Source: a virus. Taken from it: a DNA stretch of 64,000 nucleotides. The stretch covers positions 1-64,000 of IMG/VR virus record IMGVR_UViG_3300042090_002485, one strand, 5' to 3'. The notes beneath the pieces are model-generated. The model made no database searches. It saw nothing but the letters and a program-made list of their open reading frames with translations, and was not told the DNA's origin. Below, piece by piece: positions 14,710 through 22,983 of this stretch; the stretch's first letter is position 1, and every line of letters begins with the position of its first letter. Position numbers and translations under genes: made by a program.

Positions 14710-14925
14710 ATGGGTTATGACAGCGGCAAGGAACCGCACACGCTCGGCGACGGCAAGGTCGCTCGCGAGACCGAGAAGGCTCTGCTGATCCGAATCGACG
14801 ACAAGGAGATCTGGGTGCCCAAGAGCGTCATCCACGATGACAGCGAGGTGTTCGACATGGGCGACAACTGCGAGGGCACCGTTGTGGTGCATCGCTGGTG
14901 GGCGGAGAAGAACAACCATGCCTGA
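14710..14925 (+). CDS. Hypothetical protein, 71 aa
   Basis: GAGGAGG just upstream favours ATG 14710 over ATG 14683. A single beta-type domain (KALLIRIDDKEIWVPKSVIH) reminiscent of small SH3/OB-like phage proteins; family not assigned. Overlaps the next gene by eight bases. Confidence 0.55.
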   Translation: MGYDSGKEPHTLGDGKVARETEKALLIRIDDKEIWVPKSVIHDDSEVFDMGDNCEGTVVVHRWWAEKNNHA

Positions 14926-15136
14926 CAACGACGAGCGGTTGATCGCCGCGGTCAACCAACTGACCGATCAGGTGTCACGGCTAGCATGGGCACAAGAAGC
15001 TCTCGTGCGCGGGCGTTTCGAGAATGGCGTTTTCGAGGGGAAGACCTGCCGAACTTGCGGTTCAATGCTCGTGCCGGTGGAATATCCGTGTTGTGCCGCG
15101 TGCCGGGAGCCCAAGCCGGTGAAGACCGATGGCTGA
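14918..15136 (+). CDS. Zinc-ribbon protein, 72 aa
   Basis: Helical N-terminal half (ERLIAAVNQLTDQVSRLAWAQ), then CRTCGSMLVPVEYPCCAAC, a typical four-Cys zinc ribbon. Overlaps both neighbours. Confidence 0.55.
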   Translation: MPDNDERLIAAVNQLTDQVSRLAWAQEALVRGRFENGVFEGKTCRTCGSMLVPVEYPCCAACREPKPVKTDG

Positions 15137-15401
15137 CATTGAGTCTCAGCTCAGCGCGCTGCAGCTCCAGGTCTACGACCTCATCCGGTCCGCGGGCTGG
15201 GAGGGGTGCACCGTCGACGAGCTGGAGGTCGCGACGGGACGTACGCACCAGAGCATCTCGGCTCGCGTGAATGAGCTGGAGAACTGGAAGCCGACGCCGC
15301 TGGTCGAGCGGCGCGCAGCCAAGCGCAATACACGCACGGGACGCCCGGCGTGGATCTTCATCCAGTGCGGCCTCAAACGGGTCAACAAGGAGGAGGGTTG
15401 A
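15129..15401 (+). CDS. Winged-helix DNA-binding protein, 90 aa
   Basis: QVYDLIRSAGWEGCTVDELE, then TGRTHQSISARVNELE and RRAAKRNTRTGRPAWIF: the helix-turn-helix plus basic wing of a small winged-helix domain. A likely transcriptional regulator or accessory DNA-binding protein. Overlaps the previous gene by eight bases and touches the next. Confidence 0.65.
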   Translation: MADIESQLSALQLQVYDLIRSAGWEGCTVDELEVATGRTHQSISARVNELENWKPTPLVERRAAKRNTRTGRPAWIFIQCGLKRVNKEEG

Positions 15402-15637
15402 TGCGGTCGTCGGTGAGGCCCGGCGTCGACGAACACGAACCGAGCCTCGCGCGCGAGGGCACGGTCTGGATGTGCGGCGCGTGCGGCCGTACCCGCAAGG
15501 ACCGCGACAACCTGGGCGACACGTCGTGTCAGATCTGGGCGGTGCTGGTCCGCGAGGACTCGATCAAGCGCGACGAGACTGGCCGCGCGATCGGCGCCGA
15601 GGCTGTCAACGATGAGACCTCCGAGATCACGTGGTAG
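15401..15637 (+). CDS. Hypothetical zinc-binding protein, 78 aa
   Basis: AGGAGGG upstream of ATG 15401. WMCGACGRTRKDRDNLGDTSC contains a Cys pair and a later Cys. Its 3' end overlaps the convergent lysin-like gene by 11 bases. Last gene of this plus-strand run. Confidence 0.5.
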   Translation: MRSSVRPGVDEHEPSLAREGTVWMCGACGRTRKDRDNLGDTSCQIWAVLVREDSIKRDETGRAIGAEAVNDETSEITW

Positions 15638-16304
15638 CGGGGTAGTACGGTCCGCCGGTGACGCAGTCCTCGCCGTACTGGTGCGACACGATGTTGTCGG
15701 CTGGGTTCCTCTCCTTGTACTTCGCCCAGTCCATGCCGTAGGTGGCGATGGTCTGGCGTGCGTAACCGAGACCGTGGTTGTGCGCGATCGCGAGGTAGGC
15801 CCGCATCGTGCCGCCCTTCCACACCGTGCCCTTGGGGTCGATGTAGTCGAGGTCCGGTGCATCGGCTGCGAGCTTGGCGTAGCCGCGTAACGCGGTGCGA
15901 TTGCGCTCGGCGAGCTGGATCATGCAAACCGTCGCTTTGTCGAAGTCGAGCATGTCGGCGAGCACGAAGCCGAACGTGCGCGCCTCTTCGTCGCCGATCT
16001 GGTAGGCGCCGACGCTCTGGAAGCCAGTCGGACTCGACGCGGTGGCGACCTCGGTGTCCCACTCGTTCGTGCAGCCCGCTTCGTGGAAGCAGGTGCCCAC
16101 GAAGTAGCGCGGGTCGATGTTTGTCATGCCGATGCCGAGCTGTCCTCCCTGGACGACCTCGAGCACGCGCTGGCCCGTTAAGGGCACGGCTGCAGCTTTG
16201 CGGTCCCACGACGGCGGCAGGTTGTCGAGGACGTATTCCTCGAGGCGGTGAGGAAGGAGCTTGGACGGGAAGAGCTGTTCGTGCTGCGGCAAGACAAGGG
16301 TCAT
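15627..16304 (-). CDS. Putative lysozyme-like endolysin
   Basis: About 225 aa. FHEAGCTNEWDTEVATASSP followed by SVGAYQIGDEEARTFGF resembles the Glu-centred active-site helix and QIG motif of phage lysozyme/transglycosylase folds; AYLAIAHNHGLGYA follows. No signal peptide or membrane anchor. AAAAAAGGAGG precedes ATG 16304 (GTG 16307 also possible). It stands alone on the minus strand behind its own CCTACAATT element. Assignment is by pattern only; another virion hydrolase or a structural protein is possible. Confidence 0.5.
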   Translation of the reverse strand: MTLVLPQHEQLFPSKLLPHRLEEYVLDNLPPSWDRKAAAVPLTGQRVLEVVQGGQLGIGMTNIDPRYFVGTCFHEAGCTNEWDTEVATASSPTGFQSVGAYQIGDEEARTFGFVLADMLDFDKATVCMIQLAERNRTALRGYAKLAADAPDLDYIDPKGTVWKGGTMRAYLAIAHNHGLGYARQTIATYGMDWAKYKERNPADNIVSHQYGEDCVTGGPYYPATT

Positions 16305-16331
16305 CACGGCCTCCTTTTTTGGCCCACAGGA

Positions 16332-16340
16332 AATTGTAGG
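16332..16340 (-). promoter_or_regulatory. CCTACAATT element before lysin-like gene
   Basis: Minus-strand CCTACAATT about 27 bases before ATG 16304, with AAGGAGG in the leader. Back-to-back with a plus-strand copy at 16367. Confidence 0.55.
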
Positions 16341-16366
16341 GCACGTTTGGACGGAGGCCTCCGGCG

Positions 16367-16375
16367 CCTATAATT
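16367..16375 (+). promoter_or_regulatory. CCTATAATT element before tail-like gene
   Basis: Perfect CCTATAATT, 24 bases before ATG 16400. A TTTGGA box 17 bases upstream of TATAAT gives a fair sigma70-type promoter; most other copies lack a -35 box. Confidence 0.65.
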
Positions 16376-16399
16376 TCGTCACACCTTGAGAGGTTCCCG

Positions 16400-17305
16400 A
16401 TGGCGCTCCTGACTGTGACCAACCTGTCGACCAGCAACATCGGGATCCAGGACCCCACCGGCCTCTATCCCGCCGCCAGCTTCCAGATCAAAGGGAGCGG
16501 GACTTACGGCCCGGTCGAGTTGCCTCTTGGTGAGATCGCTGCGATCGAGGCGATCCTCATCGCCGAGAAGACCGCAGGCAACATCACCTACACGATCACC
16601 AACGATCCGGCGGTGCAGACCGACGTGCCCCCGTCGCACGAGGTCACGGTCTTGGTCACACCGTACGACGCTGTTGCAGGTGACCACGACATCCTCACCA
16701 ACCTGACCGCACCCGGCGCTGTTTCCGTCGTGCTTTCCGCCGCCGCGCCAATCGGTCAGACGGTGCGCGTCATCGACGAGAAGGGTGATGCGGGCACCAA
16801 CAACATCACGATCACGGTTGCCAGTGCCGGCACGATCAACGGCGGCGCCAACATCGTCATCAACACCAATCGCGGCTGGGCGACGCTGCTCAAGACGGGC
16901 ACCAACGCGTGGGCTGCTGTGGCGTCGACGTCGGCTTCGTCGGGCGCCGCTGGCGGTGACCTGACGGGGTCTTATCCGAACCCGTCGCTCGCGTCGATCT
17001 TCAAGAGCGCGCCTGCGACGCTCTCGGGGGCAGGCACGATCGACGTGACCAAGCGGACGACGCTGTTCACCTCGACCGGGGCAGGCAACGCGCTCGTGCT
17101 CCCCGACGGTTCCGAGGCGGGTCAGCGGCTGACCCTCATCCATACGGTCAAGGGCGCGTCGGGCACCGGTGTCATCACGCCGACCCACGCAGGCAACTTC
17201 GCAACCGCGACTGTCACCAGCAAGTGGGACTGGTACGAGTTCGAATGGTCGGGCTCAGCGTGGAACGCTGTCGGTGGCGCCGTCGCGCCCACCGGTCTCG
17301 CCTAA
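16400..17305 (+). CDS. Tail fibre / decoration-like structural protein
   Basis: 301 aa. Beta-rich, Thr/Ser/Ala/Gly-biased. The central GGDLTGSYPNPSLASI is a motif repeatedly seen in phage tail fibres and tip proteins, and the flanking domains are jelly-roll-like (TITVASAGTINGGANIVINT). GAGAGG precedes the start. It heads a three-gene run of surface-like proteins. Confidence 0.6.
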   Translation: MALLTVTNLSTSNIGIQDPTGLYPAASFQIKGSGTYGPVELPLGEIAAIEAILIAEKTAGNITYTITNDPAVQTDVPPSHEVTVLVTPYDAVAGDHDILTNLTAPGAVSVVLSAAAPIGQTVRVIDEKGDAGTNNITITVASAGTINGGANIVINTNRGWATLLKTGTNAWAAVASTSASSGAAGGDLTGSYPNPSLASIFKSAPATLSGAGTIDVTKRTTLFTSTGAGNALVLPDGSEAGQRLTLIHTVKGASGTGVITPTHAGNFATATVTSKWDWYEFEWSGSAWNAVGGAVAPTGLA

Positions 17306-17311
17306 CACGCG

Positions 17312-17629
17312 ATGGGCGCTGACCACGCGGATGCCGGCCAGCCCATGCCGGCTGACCTGGTGGCGCGCCCGTGCGTCGGCTACCACCGCTTCGCGACCGC
17401 GACGCGGCAGATCTCGCTGCGCAACACCGGCGTCAACACGCTGTGGGTGTCTTTCGACAAGAAGAAGTGGCACGACGTCGCGTGCGGGACTTCGTGGGAC
17501 GACCGTGTCAGTGCGAAGGGGTTCTGGTACTGCACGCAGGTCGGTGTGACGTCGTTCGTGGTGATGGGGATCGCACTCAACCTGGTGCGCATGGACGCGC
17601 CTAAGCCGGACCCGGAAGAGCTGGCGTAG
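17312..17629 (+). CDS. Small structural-like protein, 105 aa
   Basis: Beta-type central domain (RQISLRNTGVNTLWVSFDKKKWHDV) resembling a small capsid/fibre-head domain. Six bases after the previous gene and abutting the next; likely the same transcript. Confidence 0.5.
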   Translation: MGADHADAGQPMPADLVARPCVGYHRFATATRQISLRNTGVNTLWVSFDKKKWHDVACGTSWDDRVSAKGFWYCTQVGVTSFVVMGIALNLVRMDAPKPDPEELA

Positions 17630-18091
17630 GTGCCGTTCACGCACTACCCCAAACTCTCAGCGAACGTCATCTGCGCGTGGGTGCAGCCGGCACCGCCGGA
17701 CAAGCCGAACTTCCTCGGGCACCCGCGGTTCGCGATGCTGAACCGCTTCGTCAAGCCCCTCGAGCCCGGCTCAACCCTCGTCGCGTACCAAGAAGCGATC
17801 AACTTCACGCGGTTCTTCGGCTCCATCGCGTGCGACCAGCCCCTCGAAGTCGTCGTGACCTTCTCGAACGACGAGGTCGACGACGACGGGCACTACGTGA
17901 CCGACGAGAACATCTACCAGCTTCACTACGACGCCGAAGAGCGACGCCACCTGTACGACCCGAGCAAGCAGGCCGCGACCGGGAAGTTCTTTTCGATGAT
18001 CTTCGGGCGCTGGCTTCGCGTCGAGGTCAAGAACGTCGGCACGTCGCCCACCGGGCTTCTTCGCCTCTACGTGCGTGGATCCGTGTTCTAG
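17630..18091 (+). CDS. Structural-like protein, 153 aa
   Basis: GTG 17630 directly follows the previous stop. Beta-rich with aromatic strands (FTRFFGSIACDQPLEVVVTF, FGRWLRVEVKNVG) ending LLRLYVRGSVF, which looks like a receptor-binding or decoration domain. No family assigned. Confidence 0.5.
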   Translation: MPFTHYPKLSANVICAWVQPAPPDKPNFLGHPRFAMLNRFVKPLEPGSTLVAYQEAINFTRFFGSIACDQPLEVVVTFSNDEVDDDGHYVTDENIYQLHYDAEERRHLYDPSKQAATGKFFSMIFGRWLRVEVKNVGTSPTGLLRLYVRGSVF

Positions 18092-18105
18092 TTTATGTGA
18101 TAAAC
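18091..18105 (+). promoter_or_regulatory. Perfect palindrome GTTTAT-GTG-ATAAAC
   Basis: 15-base perfect inverted repeat overlapping the previous stop codon and seven bases before ATG 18113. Same element as at 6558, 12629 and 61954. Confidence 0.6.
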
Positions 18106-18112
18106 ATCGCCG

Positions 18113-18352
18113 ATGGCCATTCGCAAGGTTGAGGCGCAGGTCGCGGGCAGCGTGCTCACGCACTCTGTCGGCGTCGGGCAGCACATCACGCAAGGAACGA
18201 CGATCATCATCCTCGAGTGCATGAAGATGGAGATCCCGCACGAGGCGCCGTGTGCCGGCGCCGTGGTCTGGCTCGAGGCCTGCGCCAAGACCGTAGAGGT
18301 GGGGGACGTCGTTGCTACGCTGGACGACGCGCCAGCGCCCTCGCGGCCATGA
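18113..18352 (+). CDS. Biotinyl/lipoyl-attachment domain protein (BCCP-like)
   Basis: 79 aa, a complete biotinyl domain: VAGSVLTHSVGVGQHITQG, then ECMKMEIPHEAP with K38 in C-M-K-M, close to the canonical A-M-K-M biotinylation site, and a mirrored second half. In bacteria such domains carry biotin for acyl-CoA carboxylases; here there is no carboxylase partner. The 3' end overlaps the convergent minus-strand gene by 38 bases. Biotinylation by the host ligase is inference. Confidence 0.75.
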   Translation: MAIRKVEAQVAGSVLTHSVGVGQHITQGTTIIILECMKMEIPHEAPCAGAVVWLEACAKTVEVGDVVATLDDAPAPSRP

Positions 18353-19841
18353 CGCCGAGTGGGATCGACGCGCCGATCGCGGCCATCTCGCCGCCGCTGA
18401 ACGGGTTCTTCGCGTACGGCGTCCAGCCGGCTCCGGTCTGGCGCTGGCCCGCGTGGAGCGACAGCAGCTTCTCGTGGCGGGACAGGCCCGACGCGTCGAT
18501 GCCGGCCGCAGCGAGCTGCTGGTCGAGGGCGTCGCCCCAGCCAGCCTGCGGCCGGATCTTCATCATCGTGCCGCCACCGAGGTCGATCGCGTCGCCGCCC
18601 AGCGTGTCGAACGCTCGGTTGCCGACGTCGATCGACTTCTCGTAGTCGAGCAGGTCGTGGGTGCGCGCGCCGCGGCCGCGCTGCAGCACCTGCTGCCGGA
18701 TCGTCGCGGGGTCCCGGTTGATGTGGATGGCCGCGTCGAACAGCTCGGGGTCGTAGCTGCGCAGGAGCTGCTGGTGCTCGAGGATCTCACCCGCGTGCGG
18801 CGCGTACGGCGTCTTCTCGATGTCGCCGCCTCCCAGCAGCTGGTGCGCGCGCATGTGCGGGCGCCAGTCGAGCCCGTGGTGTCGCAGGCCCATCTGCTGC
18901 GCGAGCGCCTTGGAGAGCACCGTCTTGCCGGCGCCCGACGGCGCGTCGACGGCCATCCGCAGGGCCGACGGGTCGATGCCGCGCTGGGTCAGTGCCTCGT
19001 GCGCACGGGCGGCTTGCGCTAGCACCTCTGCGGGGATCGCTTGTTCAGCGTCCTGCTGGTGGATGTCGCCGGGGTTGTGCAGGCTGTTCGCGAGGTCGGC
19101 GTGAATGCCGGGCTTGTGGGCGAGCAACGCGCCGCCGACAGCGAGCGGAATGGCAGCGCCGACTGCGGTAGGCAACACTGCGCCGGTCTTGAGGACCTGC
19201 GTGCTGTCCCCCTGTCCTGCCGCCAGGCCTCCGATCGGCGACACGCGCGCAGGAATCGCGACGTCGGGTCGATTGACGGGCGGCGGCTGTTTCAGCGGCG
19301 TGAGCTGCGCGCGCGGGTCGTTCTGTTGGCGGTACTCATCGAAACGGTCGAGTACACGGTCCTGATGCATGAGGTGCATCTGGTAGTCGCGCCTCAGGTT
19401 CCGTGGTTGCCATCCGGGCGCAGGGCCCACCTGCGTCTGTTCTCGGGTCTTCGGCGCGAGCGGGAGGTTGGTGACCTTCTGCTGATGGAATGCCGCAGCG
19501 CCACCAGGCGTCGTCGACGACAGACCACGCTGGTCGAGCAGTGCGTTGGCCCGGTCGAGCGCCTTCACACCGCCGCCATGCTCGGCGCTCTGCCAGGGCA
19601 GACGTGCTGACAGGCTTCGCATCGCTTCGCTTTGCGGCGTCGGAGCCAGCTCACCGCCGCTACCGTGCTCGCGGAAGAACTGCCCCAAACCCGGGCGCAG
19701 CTGCGCGTTGGGCTGTGCAGCGATCTGCGATGCGCGCTCGGTCATCGCTGGCGCCAGCGCGCGGCCGCCGCGCGTCGCCGCGTTGGTCAGCGCGCGCGCG
19801 TACGTGCTGCCGAGGATGGCGAGCTTCTCGAAGATATCCAC
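18315..19841 (-). CDS. Large virion-region protein with P-loop kinase-like domain
   Basis: 508 aa. Low-complexity Ala/Gln/Pro N-terminal half with a hydrophobic segment (~230-250), then DAPSGAGKTVLSKALAQQMG with Walker A at about 298-307, and a nucleoside-kinase/zeta-toxin-like continuation (LDWRPHMRAHQ...). The C-terminal region has a second hydrophobic Gly/Ala stretch. Last gene of the minus-strand morphogenesis block. May be an injected protein with kinase activity; substrate unknown. Confidence 0.6.
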   Translation of the reverse strand: MDIFEKLAILGSTYARALTNAATRGGRALAPAMTERASQIAAQPNAQLRPGLGQFFREHGSGGELAPTPQSEAMRSLSARLPWQSAEHGGGVKALDRANALLDQRGLSSTTPGGAAAFHQQKVTNLPLAPKTREQTQVGPAPGWQPRNLRRDYQMHLMHQDRVLDRFDEYRQQNDPRAQLTPLKQPPPVNRPDVAIPARVSPIGGLAAGQGDSTQVLKTGAVLPTAVGAAIPLAVGGALLAHKPGIHADLANSLHNPGDIHQQDAEQAIPAEVLAQAARAHEALTQRGIDPSALRMAVDAPSGAGKTVLSKALAQQMGLRHHGLDWRPHMRAHQLLGGGDIEKTPYAPHAGEILEHQQLLRSYDPELFDAAIHINRDPATIRQQVLQRGRGARTHDLLDYEKSIDVGNRAFDTLGGDAIDLGGGTMMKIRPQAGWGDALDQQLAAAGIDASGLSRHEKLLSLHAGQRQTGAGWTPYAKNPFSGGEMAAIGASIPLGVMAARALARRPA

Positions 19842-19843
19842 AG

Positions 19844-20164
19844 CTACGTCCTCAGTGCACCCATCGACTGTGGCGCCGGGCCCGGCGCGCCAGCGAGCTG
19901 CGGCGGCGAGCCGACCGTCGAACCGACGGTGTTGGGCGGCGTCTGTGGCGACGTCGACTGCGGTAGCTGCAGTGGCATCGTACCGTCGAGCGCCGCGCAG
20001 TCGCCGGGCGCGTGTGACATCGGCGGGACCGCTCCAGACGGAGGGACATCCTGGCCGTTCTCGACGTCGGCGACGAACTGATCGACTTGCGTGGGTGGCC
20101 CGAGGGCGAACTTGGCGCGCGCGGCGCGGCCGCCGCTCTCGAACGCGATGCGCATCAGCGACAT
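19844..20164 (-). CDS. Small tagged virion-region protein, 106 aa
   Basis: The N-terminus AFESGGRAARAKFALG carries the G-x2-A-A-x3-F motif shared by many proteins in this block. The rest is Pro/Ser/Thr/Gln-rich and probably disordered. GGAGGG precedes ATG 20164. Overlaps the upstream stop (TGATG). Confidence 0.6.
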   Translation of the reverse strand: MSLMRIAFESGGRAARAKFALGPPTQVDQFVADVENGQDVPPSGAVPPMSHAPGDCAALDGTMPLQLPQSTSPQTPPNTVGSTVGSPPQLAGAPGPAPQSMGALRT

Positions 20165-20724
20165 CAGAACCCTCCGGTCATGGGAGCGTAGACGAGGTCG
20201 CGCTGGCGACGGTCTTCCTCGTTCTGGTTGTGGAGGCCGTACGCGAGCGCGCCCGCGGTGCCGAGCGCGGCCAGTCCGAGTCCACGCCGAGTGCCGCGCA
20301 TGAAACGGCCTGCGCCGCCGGCCGCGGCTGACGCCGCTCCTGCCGCTGCGGGCGCGGCGGCCGGTGCAAGCGACTGTGCCGCGGGCTTGGGCGCAGGCAG
20401 CTCTGCGTGCGCCGGGGCGACGTTCGCTGCCTGTTGGCCCCGCACCGCAGCGTGCGCAGCGGCCCACGCCGGGTCGGGCGACGCGGGCGTGGCGGGCGCC
20501 GGCGGGGCTCCAGCACCGTGGCGGGCCTGCATGAACGACTGCTGCCACTCGGGCATCGCCTGGTGCTGGAACATCGGCCCGCGTTTTTGGCGCAACGCCG
20601 GCATCGGCATCGACGGCGGCACGACTGCGTTGTGGACCTGCGCCAGGTGCGGCGCGGCCATGTCGGCGAGCTTGAAGTGCTCGAGCGCGGCTGCGCGGCC
20701 ACGGTCTGCCGCGTGGCGTAGCAT
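20164..20724 (-). CDS. Tagged virion-region protein, 186 aa
   Basis: ATG 20724 overlaps the previous stop (TAATG). The N-terminal DRGRAAALEHFKLAD is a clear copy of the shared tag. A Pro/Ala-rich linker and a Gly/Ala membrane-like stretch (GLGLAALGTAGALAYGL) follow, then a polar tail. The in-frame upstream extension is rejected because it overlaps the preceding gene. Confidence 0.6.
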   Translation of the reverse strand: MLRHAADRGRAAALEHFKLADMAAPHLAQVHNAVVPPSMPMPALRQKRGPMFQHQAMPEWQQSFMQARHGAGAPPAPATPASPDPAWAAAHAAVRGQQAANVAPAHAELPAPKPAAQSLAPAAAPAAAGAASAAAGGAGRFMRGTRRGLGLAALGTAGALAYGLHNQNEEDRRQRDLVYAPMTGGF

Positions 20725-21092
20725 TATCCCACCGCGAGGAAGACGACGTTGCAGGGGCCCGTCGTTGTGATGAATGCAGAGGTCGGGAACGGCGTCTGCG
20801 GATTGACCCACAGGAAGTAGCCACCGACGGCGAGTGGCCACGCAGCGTCGGCGTCGGACTGCCACGAGATCGTGCAGCTGCCCGAGCCAACGTAGACGAA
20901 GACGCCCTTGGCTCCCGGACTCGCGAGCGTGCCGAAGTTGACAGGGTCGTTGGAGATCGCTCCCGTGTAGCTGCGCTGGAAGTCGGCGCGCGCCGTGAAG
21001 CCCAGCGACGCCGCCAGGCTGATCGCGGCGACGGTGCCGCCGTCCACGAGGGGGATGGCGAGCGATCCCTGGACGGCCAGTGCCTGCGTCAT
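20724..21092 (-). CDS. Small structural-like protein, 122 aa
   Basis: Beta-rich with conserved-looking strands (KGVFVYVGSGSCTISWQSDADA, GGYFLWVNPQTPF), the pattern of a small head or tail decoration protein. ATG 21092 lies seven bases after a TATAAT box and TGAGGA sits in the spacer. Confidence 0.55.
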   Translation of the reverse strand: MTQALAVQGSLAIPLVDGGTVAAISLAASLGFTARADFQRSYTGAISNDPVNFGTLASPGAKGVFVYVGSGSCTISWQSDADAAWPLAVGGYFLWVNPQTPFPTSAFITTTGPCNVVFLAVG

Positions 21093-21098
21093 GTCCTC

Positions 21099-21107
21099 AA
21101 TTATAGG
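21099..21107 (-). promoter_or_regulatory. CCTATAATT element
   Basis: Perfect minus-strand CCTATAATT; TATAAT ends seven bases before ATG 21092. No -35 box at the usual distance. Confidence 0.65.
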
Positions 21108-21119
21108 TGTCGACGATCG

Positions 21120-22151
21120 CTACGACTTCGGCCAGCCGGCAGCGAGGCCGGCTTTCGCGATCGACTCGGCCTGCGTGCGTGTGAGCAGCACGGGGGCCTT
21201 CGCGAGCGCGCCGACGGCCAGGCCTTGCGCCTGTGCGAGCGTCGCCATCGGCGACGCAGGCGGCGTTGGCGTCGGGTTCGGCGTCGGGCTCGGGTTCGGC
21301 GTCGGGCTCGGGGCCGGCTGTGGGACGGGCACGCTGCCGCCCATCGAGTCGAAGTCCGCGATGAGGTCCGTCCACGCGACGCCGTTCGGCGCCTTGGCCG
21401 CACCCTTCGCGAGTTGGTCCGGCGAGCACAGTACGTAGACGGCGCCGCCGGCCTTCTGCACGGCCAGCGCAGCGATGGCCGCCCAGGTGAGTGTGCCGCC
21501 GTTGCCGGTCGTCGGGTCGACGAGGCCCCACGAGTCGATGTCGACACCCGTCGTGCCGTAGCCGTAGCCGATGACGCAGTGGCCGTTGTTCGGGTCGGGC
21601 GCACCGACGTCCCAGACATAGCCTGGTCCGCTCGGGAACGGGTTGACCCACGCGTCCGGCAGCTCGAGTCCGAAGTACAGGTTCTCGAACAGGTAGAGCG
21701 CCTGCATCAGCTCGGTCTTGTTGGTCGCGTCGACCGCGAGCCAGCCGAGAAGCTTGGTGCCGTTGGCGAAGCCGTGCTGCGTCCAGTAGTTCAGCGCGGT
21801 CGGCTCGTCGCAACCGTTGTCGGTCGACGGGTCGCCGGGGACGTAGCCGCCGATCGCGGAGTAGTCCGCGATGATTTGAGCGCTCGTCGCGTGGAACAGG
21901 TCGCCGGCGTTGCCGGTCTCCGTGCCCTCGACATGGTAGCCGCCGCTCACCACACAACAGCCGAGCGTGTCGTTGCAGAAGATGTCGGTGAGCACCGGCA
22001 TCGCTGCGGCCGCATAGCGCGTCGAGGTCGGCGGCGGCGGCAGGTTCGCGCGGAGGTAGTTGTGAAGCCGGAAGTGCGGCCCGATCGCGACGGGGCGCTT
22101 GCGGCCAAACCGGGCGGTGCCCTTGGCGTGCGTGATGGTCTTGACGGGCAT
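21120..22151 (-). CDS. Papain-like cysteine protease/hydrolase
   Basis: 343 aa. NDTLGCCVVSGGYH (Cys65/66), NGHCVIGYGYG (His191) and DIDSWG (~206-209) give the Cys-His-Asp/Asn arrangement of papain-fold enzymes. The C-terminal region has a Pro-Thr/Ser spacer (PSPTPNPSPTPNPTP) and a short helical domain ending AAGWPKS, a possible cell-wall or virion anchor. It could act on peptidoglycan cross-links at infection or lysis, or on proteins; substrate not decided by the sequence. In-frame extension upstream of 22151 is rejected. Confidence 0.6.
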   Translation of the reverse strand: MPVKTITHAKGTARFGRKRPVAIGPHFRLHNYLRANLPPPPTSTRYAAAAMPVLTDIFCNDTLGCCVVSGGYHVEGTETGNAGDLFHATSAQIIADYSAIGGYVPGDPSTDNGCDEPTALNYWTQHGFANGTKLLGWLAVDATNKTELMQALYLFENLYFGLELPDAWVNPFPSGPGYVWDVGAPDPNNGHCVIGYGYGTTGVDIDSWGLVDPTTGNGGTLTWAAIAALAVQKAGGAVYVLCSPDQLAKGAAKAPNGVAWTDLIADFDSMGGSVPVPQPAPSPTPNPSPTPNPTPTPPASPMATLAQAQGLAVGALAKAPVLLTRTQAESIAKAGLAAGWPKS

Positions 22152-22161
22152 GGAGGGCTCC

Positions 22162-22983
22162 CTACTTCTTCTTGCCGTGGTTGAACTTCTTGCCGGGCGC
22201 GAGTGCGTTGAGCAGCTTCGCCTTGGTGTCGAGATCGACAGCGCCGCCGTATCGTGTCGACGCGACGACAGGCGCGGCGCTGCCTGAACCGCTGCCAGCG
22301 CCGCTGCCGCTCGTCGGGTAGTCGTCGACGATGCAGGCGACGAGGTTTGGGCCGAACGAGGTTGCCAGGCCCTCAAGCACCGGGATAACGGCGGTGATGC
22401 CATCGGAAACCACGCCTGCAATCGCGCCCCACACGGCCGCGACGACCTGCGTGACGGTGTAGCCGTCGCTGACGACGATCGCCTCAGCCTTCACGCAGTC
22501 GACGATGTCAGTGACGATCGGAGGAGCGCTTGCACAGCCTGTTGGACCGAGTGCGACGCCCTCGACCACGTCGGCCGTGTCGAGCGTCGGCGCGGGGGTC
22601 GAGCTGTTCCGCGCCAGCTGCACGATCAGCAGGAGCGCAGTGGCAACGATAAGAAGAAGGCCCACGCGTGCGCGACCAGACTGCGGCGCGCGCGGCGCAG
22701 CCGGGATGCTCTTGCCGGCCGCATCTCGAAAGACCCCGTTCTCGACGGTGTGGCCGTACAGCAGGGCATGCATTTCGACCTCGTGTGCATGCGCCATCTT
22801 CAGCTTGGTTTGCTGTGCGGTCTGCCAACCCTGGACGCCGAGGATGACCATGATCGGTGTGATGAGGCCGACGATGGTCTGGACCGGGATGTTGTAGCCG
22901 AACACCGCGGCTGTGGACGCCGCTGCGGTCAGCAGCGCGATGATGAAGGCCTTGTTCTCGATCAGCGTGATGAACTTGCTCAT
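22162..22983 (-). CDS. Membrane protein, holin-like N-terminus, 273 aa
   Basis: The N-terminus is two hydrophobic segments (about 12-30, 35-52), then a charged helix (QQTKLKMAHAHEVEMHALLYG), a third segment (LLLIVATALLLIVQLA, ~125), and a long Ala/Val/Gly domain. Position beside a hydrolase suggests a lysis-module membrane protein. ATGA overlap with the upstream zinc-ribbon gene. Confidence 0.5.
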   Translation of the reverse strand: MSKFITLIENKAFIIALLTAAASTAAVFGYNIPVQTIVGLITPIMVILGVQGWQTAQQTKLKMAHAHEVEMHALLYGHTVENGVFRDAAGKSIPAAPRAPQSGRARVGLLLIVATALLLIVQLARNSSTPAPTLDTADVVEGVALGPTGCASAPPIVTDIVDCVKAEAIVVSDGYTVTQVVAAVWGAIAGVVSDGITAVIPVLEGLATSFGPNLVACIVDDYPTSGSGAGSGSGSAAPVVASTRYGGAVDLDTKAKLLNALAPGKKFNHGKKK

